A stretch of DNA of 64,000 nt from Neoroseomonas terrae (GTDB lineage Bacteria > Pseudomonadota > Alphaproteobacteria > Acetobacterales > Acetobacteraceae): positions 1-64,000 of the forward strand of contig NZ_JAAEDI010000019.1 of the NCBI RefSeq assembly GCF_018129025.1, written 5' to 3'. Both the position numbers and the translations under genes were made by a program. Shown here one piece after another: positions 58,602-64,000 of the stretch. Each line of letters starts with the position of its first letter. Positions within the stretch are counted from its first letter, which is position 1. The notes beneath the pieces were generated by a model, which had not been told where the DNA came from, did not search any database, and was given only the letters and a program-made list of their open reading frames with translations.

Positions 58602-59897
58602 ATGATCGAAACCCTCGATGCCGGCGCGCGCCGCGCGATCCTGGATGCGGTGGACGCGTTGCGCGACGACGCGGTGCAGACGCTCGAACGGCTGGTGCGC
58701 TGCCCTTCGACGCTCGGCAACGAGGCATCGGCGCTCGAGGAGATGGCGCGGATCTACGATGGTCTTGGTCTCGTCCCGCGCCGTGTGCCGACCGATCCGG
58801 CGGCACTGGCCTCGCATCCTGGATTCTCGCCGCCGCTGGTGTCCTATGCGGGGCGCGACAACGTCGTCGCGGTCCATGCCCCGCGGGAACGCAAGGGCCG
58901 TAGCCTGGCACTGCAAGGGCATGTCGATGTGGTGCCGGAAGGTGCCGCGGATATGTGGGTGACCCCGCCCTATGAGCCCTCGATCCGCGACGGCCGTATG
59001 TACGGCCGCGGCGCGGGCGACATGAAGGCGGGGATCGTCTCCTATGTCACTGCATTCAGGGCGCTGCGCCTCGCCGGATTGCAACCCGCCGCTGAGGTGC
59101 AGATGCAGTCGGTGATCGAGGAGGAATGCACCGGCAACGGTGCGCTCGCCGCGATGCTCGCGCTGCCGCGTACGGATGCGGTCATCATCCCCGAGCCCGG
59201 CCCGGGCTTGCCGGCGATGTACTCGGCCGAGGTCGGCGTGGTCTGGGCCTGGGTGACGGTCTCCGGCCGGCCGGCGCATGTGCGCGACATGCAGGCGGGC
59301 ATCAACGCCATCAAGGCCGCCAACGCCATCGCTGCCCGCTTCGACGACTACCAGGCGGAGATGAACAAGGCGGAGCGCATCCATGCGAGCTTCCGGGGCG
59401 TGAACCACCCGGTGAATGTGAATTTCGGCACGATCGAGGGCGGCGAGTGGAATTCCTCGGTCCCGACGCGCGCGCGCATCGGCATGCGCGTCGGGGTGAT
59501 GATGGGCTACACCGCAGCGCAGACGAAGGCCGACATCGAGCGTCTCGTCGCGGACGCCAGCAACGACCCTGCACTGAAGGGCGCGACGGTGAAGCTGGAG
59601 TTCAAGGGCTTCATGGCCGATCCCTGTGTCTTCGACATGTCCGCGCCGATCGTGCGGATGGCCAAGCGGAACTTCGCCGAAGTCTCCGGCGGCTCCTTGC
59701 GGGACTATCCCGCGACGGGGCTGACCGACGGGCGCTTCTTCACCCTGTACCAGGACACGCCGGTCGCCTGCTTCGGTCCCGATGCGCAGGAGATCCACGG
59801 TATCGATGAGAGCGTCGGGATCGACAGCATGCACGACATCACCCGCACCATCGCCCTGACCATGGCTGAATGGTGCGGGGTGGAGAACACCCCATGA
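58602..59897 (+). CDS. M20-family deacylase/peptidase (ArgE/DapE-like)
   Basis: A 431-residue dinuclear-zinc hydrolase. Motifs: QGHVDVVPEG (metal His/Asp), YGRGAGDMKAG (bridging Asp), VIEEECTGNGA (catalytic/metal Glu pair), and the dimerisation-domain insertion with SGRPAHVRDMQAG. It likely releases amino acids from N-acyl or dipeptide substrates brought in by the transporter. It starts 10 nt after the ATPase stop, and its stop overlaps the next gene by 4 nt. Confidence 0.88.
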   Translation: MIETLDAGARRAILDAVDALRDDAVQTLERLVRCPSTLGNEASALEEMARIYDGLGLVPRRVPTDPAALASHPGFSPPLVSYAGRDNVVAVHAPRERKGRSLALQGHVDVVPEGAADMWVTPPYEPSIRDGRMYGRGAGDMKAGIVSYVTAFRALRLAGLQPAAEVQMQSVIEEECTGNGALAAMLALPRTDAVIIPEPGPGLPAMYSAEVGVVWAWVTVSGRPAHVRDMQAGINAIKAANAIAARFDDYQAEMNKAERIHASFRGVNHPVNVNFGTIEGGEWNSSVPTRARIGMRVGVMMGYTAAQTKADIERLVADASNDPALKGATVKLEFKGFMADPCVFDMSAPIVRMAKRNFAEVSGGSLRDYPATGLTDGRFFTLYQDTPVACFGPDAQEIHGIDESVGIDSMHDITRTIALTMAEWCGVENTP

Positions 59898-61147
59898 GCA
59901 ACGTTCCTCTCTCCGGCCAGCGCCTCTGGGACAGCCTGATGGAGATGGCCCAGATCGGCGGCACGGCGAAGGGCGGGAACAACCGTCAGACGCTGACGGA
60001 CCTCGATTCCGACGGCCGTCATCTGCTGCGCCGTTGGGCTGAGGCCGCGGGGTGCACCATGGCGGTCGATCGCGTCGGCAACATGACGCTGACCCGCCCG
60101 GGACGCGACGCGTCGCGCAAGTCGGTCGCCTTCGGCAGCCATCTCGACACCCAGCCGACGGGTGGGAAGTTCGACGGCGTGCTCGGCGTGCTGGCCGGGC
60201 TCGAGATCCTGCGGGCGGTGCATGAGGCGGGTATCGAGACCGAGGCCCCGCTCATGCTCATCAACTGGACCAACGAGGAAGGCGCGCGCTTCGCCCCGCC
60301 GATGATGGGCAGCGGGGCGGCGATGGGCATCTTCACCGAGGCCGAGGTGCTGGCGAAGCAGGACCCGGAAGGTCTGGTCTTCGGCGAGGAACTGGCGCGC
60401 ATCGGTTGGCGGGGTGACGCCGACCCGGCCGCGTTGCGCGACATCGGCGCCTATCTCGAACTGCATATCGAACAGGGCAAGCTGCTGGAGGATGCTGGCA
60501 AGCAGGTCGGCGTCGTCACGCATGCACTTGCGCAGAACTGGCTGGAAGTGACGGTGGAAGGGGAGGAGGCGCATGGCGGGTCCCCCATGGCCGGGCGGCG
60601 CGATGCACTGATGGCGGCCGCGCCGCTGATCGCAGCGATCGAGGAGATCGCGCTCGACGCTGTCACCGCCGCGGGCGATCCGGGCCGCGCGACCGTCGGG
60701 CGGCTCACCGTCTATCCCGATAGCCGCAACATCGCGCCATCGCGCATCTGGTTCTCCATCGACACGCGCCACCACGATCCGGAGCTGCTGTCGCGGATGG
60801 CGACCGAGATCCGCGAGCGTGCGGCAACCATCGCCGCGCATCGCGGCGTCACGATCCGTATCGAGGATTTCTGGTACTCACCGATGACGCCCTTCGATCC
60901 GGCGCTGGTCGGCAGGGTGCGCGACGCCGCTGAGCGGCTGGGCTACGCGCATATGGACATGCCGACAGGCATCGGCCACGACGCCGTCTACGTCGCGCGG
61001 CGCGTTCCCACCACGATGATCTTCTGCCCATGCCATGGCGGCATCAGCCACAACGAGGCGGAGAGCATCACCCCCGAATGGGCGGAGGCGGGCATGCGCG
61101 TGCTCGCCGATGCGGTGCTCGCCACCGCCGGCATTGCCAAGGATTGA
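59894..61147 (+). CDS. Zn-dependent M20-type amidase (N-carbamoyl amino acid hydrolase / allantoate amidohydrolase family)
   Basis: A 417-residue enzyme of the hydantoinase/carbamoylase family. Signatures: FGSHLDTQPTGGKFDGVLGVLAGLE, WTNEEGARFAPPMMGSG, LELHIEQGKLLED, the GEEAHGGSPM loop, and the C-terminal MPTGIGHDAVYVAR and CHGGISHNEAE. These cleave N-carbamoyl or ureido amides (ureidoglycolate, beta-ureidopropionate, N-carbamoyl amino acids). Together with the neighbouring M20, M19, HDAC-like and MlrC proteins it points to degradation of unusual amides. Exact substrate unresolved. Start ATG 59894 overlaps the previous stop (ATGA). Confidence 0.9.
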   Translation: MSNVPLSGQRLWDSLMEMAQIGGTAKGGNNRQTLTDLDSDGRHLLRRWAEAAGCTMAVDRVGNMTLTRPGRDASRKSVAFGSHLDTQPTGGKFDGVLGVLAGLEILRAVHEAGIETEAPLMLINWTNEEGARFAPPMMGSGAAMGIFTEAEVLAKQDPEGLVFGEELARIGWRGDADPAALRDIGAYLELHIEQGKLLEDAGKQVGVVTHALAQNWLEVTVEGEEAHGGSPMAGRRDALMAAAPLIAAIEEIALDAVTAAGDPGRATVGRLTVYPDSRNIAPSRIWFSIDTRHHDPELLSRMATEIRERAATIAAHRGVTIRIEDFWYSPMTPFDPALVGRVRDAAERLGYAHMDMPTGIGHDAVYVARRVPTTMIFCPCHGGISHNEAESITPEWAEAGMRVLADAVLATAGIAKD

Positions 61148-61154
61148 CAGACTG

Positions 61155-62657
61155 ATGACCCGCATCGCCATCGGCGGCTTCCAGCACGAGAGCCATTCCT
61201 TCGCGCCGCGCCCGACGGGTTGGGCGGAGTTCGTCAAGCCGGGCGGCTTCCCGCCCGTGCAGCATGCTGCGACGCTGGTCGACACGCTGCGCCCGACCGG
61301 CGTGCCGTCTGCCGGCGCCATCGCGGCGGCGGAGGGCGAGGGCGTCGAACTCGTCCCGCTCGCCTGGGCATTCGCCAACCCTGCCGGCCCCGTCACGCGC
61401 GAGGCCTTCGAGCGCATCTCCGCGCTGATCGTCGCGGCGCTGTCGGACGCGCTGGACGATGGCCCGATCGACGGCGTCTATCTCGAACTGCATGGGGCGA
61501 TGGTATCGGACGATTTCCCCGATGCTGAAGGCGAAGTCCTTCGCCGCGTCCGCGCCGTGGTCGGCCCGGGCGTGCCGATTGCGGCGAGCCTCGACCCGCA
61601 TGCGAACAAGACCGCGGCGATGGTCGCTTTCTCGGATGTGCTCGTGCCGTACCGCACCTATCCGCATGTCGACATGAAGCAGGTGGGGGCGCAGGCGATG
61701 CGGCTGCTGCTGCGCATGGCGCGCGACGGGTCGCGGCCGGCCAAGGTGTTCCGCGAACTCGACTATTGGACGCCGCTGCCCGGCCAATGCACCATGGTCG
61801 CGCCGATGCAGGACGTCATGGCCGAGCGCGCGCGGCTGAACGAGGCAGCGGGCGTCTGGGAGCTCGGCTTCTGCTTCGGCTTTCCCTATGCCGATTTCCC
61901 GGGCTGCGGCATGGCCATCGCGTCCTATGCCGACACGCCGGACCAGGCGGCCCAGGCGGCGGAGGCGCTTGCCGCCTTCATCGCGGCGAAGGAGACGGAA
62001 TTCGCCCTCGGCGTCGCGACCGCGTCGGAAGGCGTGACGCGCGCCATGGCGAAGCGCGACGGGACGGGGCCCGTCATCCTCGCCGACACGCAGGACAACC
62101 CCGGTGGCGGCGGCCATGGCGACACGACCGGCCTGCTGGCTGAACTGATCCGCCAGGACGCGCAGGGCGCGGTGCTCGCGCCGATGAACGACGCCGACGC
62201 CGCGGCGGCCTGCCACGCGGCGGGGGAGGGGGCGGAGATCATGCTCGACCTCGGCGGGAAGAGCGATGGTGCGGCGCTGCGCGTCACCGCGCGGGTTGAG
62301 AAGCTGTCCGACGGCCGCTTCACGCTGAGCGGGCCGATGGGTGGCGGCAATCCGGCCAATCTCGGTCCTTCTGCGCTGATCCGCGTGGCGCCGGGCGTCC
62401 GCGTCGTCGTCGTCAGCCGCAAGATGCAGGCGCATGACCAGGAGATCTTCCGCTTCCTCGGCATCGAGCCGGCCGAGCAGAAGATCGTCGCGGTGAAGTC
62501 CTCGGTGCATTTCCGCGCGCATTTCCAGCCTATCGCGTCCGAGGTCATCGTGGTCACCGCGCCGGGTCCGGTGGTCGCCGATCCGGCGGTGCTGCCGTTC
62601 ACCAATCTACGCCCCGGGCTTCGGCTGCGGCCGGGAGACAACCAGCGCACGGTTTAG
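61155..62657 (+). CDS. MlrC-type M81 metallopeptidase
   Basis: A 500-residue protein of the MlrC (microcystinase C) family. It starts at ATG 61155 with the typical IAIGGFQHESHSFAPRPT N-terminus carrying metal ligands. Other visible segments are VYLELHGAMVSDDFPDAEGE, ASLDPHANKT, and ADTQDNPGGGGHGDTTGL, and the C-terminal domain with VSRKMQAHDQEIFRFLGIEP. MlrC hydrolyses linearised microcystin and related peptides in some sphingomonads; most proteobacterial homologues have unknown substrates and sit beside peptide transporters, as here. It ends the cassette. Confidence 0.88.
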   Translation: MTRIAIGGFQHESHSFAPRPTGWAEFVKPGGFPPVQHAATLVDTLRPTGVPSAGAIAAAEGEGVELVPLAWAFANPAGPVTREAFERISALIVAALSDALDDGPIDGVYLELHGAMVSDDFPDAEGEVLRRVRAVVGPGVPIAASLDPHANKTAAMVAFSDVLVPYRTYPHVDMKQVGAQAMRLLLRMARDGSRPAKVFRELDYWTPLPGQCTMVAPMQDVMAERARLNEAAGVWELGFCFGFPYADFPGCGMAIASYADTPDQAAQAAEALAAFIAAKETEFALGVATASEGVTRAMAKRDGTGPVILADTQDNPGGGGHGDTTGLLAELIRQDAQGAVLAPMNDADAAAACHAAGEGAEIMLDLGGKSDGAALRVTARVEKLSDGRFTLSGPMGGGNPANLGPSALIRVAPGVRVVVVSRKMQAHDQEIFRFLGIEPAEQKIVAVKSSVHFRAHFQPIASEVIVVTAPGPVVADPAVLPFTNLRPGLRLRPGDNQRTV

Positions 62658-62845
62658 AGTTTTTGTTGCGACCTATGGGGGCATTTATAGAGACATACAA
62701 CTAATGGTTGTTTGTCGACTCACATTGAAAGCTAAACATCACGGAGTACTGATCGTCATTTGATTGAAGTGTCTTGGCTGCGAGGTGTCGCAACTCCATT
62801 CAGTGGCATAGGGTTCCCTCCGCAGACGGAAGGAAGCATTGCGCG
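62658..62845 (+). promoter_or_regulatory. AT-richer leader before the FG-GAP gene
   Basis: A 188-nt gap with clearly lower GC than the preceding operon. It contains the short inverted repeat ACAAC-TAATG-GTTGT at 62697-62711 and ends in a purine-rich Shine-Dalgarno (GGAAGGAAG) about 10 nt before ATG 62846. A promoter for the next gene is expected here; I could not fix a -35/-10 pair. Confidence 0.45.
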
Positions 62846-64000
62846 ATGGGCCTGAACACGCTGTCGGACACGTTCACGATCGGCGTGCGCGCATCGAGCA
62901 GCGGCCTGGATTACGGGCTGCAGCAATCGATGCAGGAGAGCTACACCATCAGGAGTGTCACCGGCGGCCAGTATCGGTCCGGGACAGCGCAGCAGGATCT
63001 GGTGTTCTTGCAGTACAATCAGGGCACGAGCAGCGATACCGATATCCATTTCCGGACATTCGACACCGGGTCTGGAACCTTCAACGGTTCGCTAGTGACC
63101 ACGATACCCGGCCAGTACAACTACGCCAGCACGGCCGACCTGAATAACGATGGGTTCGGGGATCTGGTTCTGCTGAATTCCCAGTTCGGCACATTGTTCG
63201 ATCGCTGGACCCAAACGACGGAGACGCCGCCGACGCTGACACTCGGCATGCTGATCGCTAGCCCTGGGGATTCGATGCCCTTCAACGGAGGCGACATCAT
63301 CCACAGCAGCATTCCCGCCGACGGTAGCCTTGGAGCCGAGGTCGCGATCACTGATTTCGATTTCGCTGACTTCAACCACGACGGCATCCTCGACATCATC
63401 GTGGCCGGCGTTGCCGCTTCCAAGCCGCTGGCTGAGGCGCCGTCGTCCTTCGACTATGACTGGGACGGCGTCTATTCGATTGGTCTCGGAAACGGTAGCG
63501 GCAGCTTCGATTTCCAGCCCCTGCAGAAGACCGGGACCGTCATTGAACAGCGCGACAGCGACCCCGTTCTTGCCCGCGTCGCGGCGATGGACATGAACGA
63601 TGACGGCTATGTCGACGTCGCCTTCGCGTATCACTTGGAAGACAATGACGAACTGCCGTCCAACGTCGCTGGCGCCTATGTCGTCTGGGGCGACGCGAAC
63701 TCGAGTTCCGGCACGCCAAGCCTGACCATCAACATGACGGATAGCAGCAGCGTCTATGCGACCTACGACTGGAACGATCCGCAGGACGTTATCGCCATCT
63801 GGCAAAGTCCCGCTCAGGGTCCCGTTTCCGTTCTTGGGAACCTCGGCGTCGCCCGGAACGGCGATTCTTATGCCGCCCTGTTCAATTACAGTAAAACGGT
63901 CTACCGTGATGACGAGATCAACAATACACCGCGCAGCCCATTCGGTCCGGCCTACGACTACGATGGCGACGGCCTCGTCGATCTGATGTATGTTGATGGC
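62846..64000 (+). CDS. FG-GAP/VCBS-type repeat protein (N-terminal 385 residues; continues past window)
   Basis: The frame from ATG 62846 is open through the window end, so the C-terminus is not seen. There is no signal peptide (MGLNTLSDTFTIGVRASSS), which would suit type I secretion. Beta-propeller FG-GAP blades are marked by calcium-binding D-x-N/D-x-D-G motifs: DLNNDGFGD near residue 97, DFNHDGILD near 176, DMNDDGYVD near 249 and DYDGDGLVD near 371. Composition is richer in Asp, Ser, Thr and in A/T-ending codons than neighbouring genes, suggesting horizontal gain. Function as a surface or secreted protein is inferred. Confidence 0.8.
   Translation, partial: MGLNTLSDTFTIGVRASSSGLDYGLQQSMQESYTIRSVTGGQYRSGTAQQDLVFLQYNQGTSSDTDIHFRTFDTGSGTFNGSLVTTIPGQYNYASTADLNNDGFGDLVLLNSQFGTLFDRWTQTTETPPTLTLGMLIASPGDSMPFNGGDIIHSSIPADGSLGAEVAITDFDFADFNHDGILDIIVAGVAASKPLAEAPSSFDYDWDGVYSIGLGNGSGSFDFQPLQKTGTVIEQRDSDPVLARVAAMDMNDDGYVDVAFAYHLEDNDELPSNVAGAYVVWGDANSSSGTPSLTINMTDSSSVYATYDWNDPQDVIAIWQSPAQGPVSVLGNLGVARNGDSYAALFNYSKTVYRDDEINNTPRSPFGPAYDYDGDGLVDLMYVDG

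Noticed and set aside
1..64000. tRNA, rRNA, CRISPR arrays and IS elements
   Set aside because: I saw no cloverleaf, conserved rRNA block, short direct-repeat array or transposase frame; a covariance or profile search would settle this.

Overview
The window is high-GC DNA with strongly GC-ending codons, short or overlapping gene junctions (many ATGA overlaps) and several oligopeptide-type ABC operons. Together with the exosortase/PEP-CTERM-type exopolysaccharide genes and the glyoxylate-pathway genes, this suggests an alphaproteobacterium, perhaps Acetobacteraceae (Roseomonas-like). That placement is inference from gene content only; no rRNA or tRNA gene was recognised.

Layout. (1) 1-8480: an exopolysaccharide / PEP-CTERM region with the C-terminus of a TPR protein, a GT4 glycosyltransferase, an exported RIFT-barrel lyase-like protein, a PEP-CTERM-anchored protein preceded by a near-consensus sigma-54 promoter, a nucleotide-sugar epimerase, a possible tiny membrane protein on the opposite strand, and an AsnB-type amidotransferase. 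(2) 8503-18139, minus strand: a type I secretion operon in the order ABC exporter with an inactive C39-like domain, HlyD adaptor, a 1,914-residue cargo-like protein (N,N-dimethylformamidase-like domain plus five DUF4082 modules alternating with cadherin-like modules) and a 94-residue conserved-looking protein. (3) 18262-25312: a COG0523 metal-chaperone GTPase, then a tightly overlapped peptide-type ABC operon with only one ATPase, an unexpected membrane protein between the two permeases and a PPP-family phosphatase at its end. (4) 25424-38699: mixed genes, including an RTX protein, a 3-hydroxyacyl-CoA-dehydrogenase-like enzyme, an XpaC-like membrane protein with a 52-residue partner, three paralogous lipoproteins, a glycine-zipper lipoprotein, an alpha/beta hydrolase, a zinc alcohol dehydrogenase, a cupin, a CHAP amidase-like protein, RidA, two small Cys-containing exported proteins, tartronate-semialdehyde reductase and hydroxypyruvate isomerase. 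(5) 38802-45501: an AI-2E-family permease and a complete five-gene peptide ABC operon. (6) 45534-51406: SRPBCC protein, CreA, gamma-glutamyltransferase, YraN, ComM/YifB and an OmpA-domain protein. YraN and ComM converge on a 104-bp element whose inverted ends carry both stop codons. (7) 51410-62657: a peptide/amide catabolic cassette with M19 dipeptidase, histone-deacetylase-like amidohydrolase, a third peptide ABC system with a fused double ATPase, two M20-type hydrolases and an MlrC-type M81 protein. (8) 62846-end: the start of a large FG-GAP/VCBS-type protein cut by the window edge.

How the parts fit: the PEP-CTERM genes imply polysaccharide secretion and surface sorting. The type I exporter probably exports the DUF4082 giant and might also serve the RTX protein. 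The three ABC systems and the amidohydrolase cassette point to scavenging of peptides and unusual amides. The best candidates for something undescribed are the type I secretion operon with its small terminal gene, the peptide operon with the inserted PH-like membrane protein and phosphatase, and the intergenic element that supplies two stop codons.
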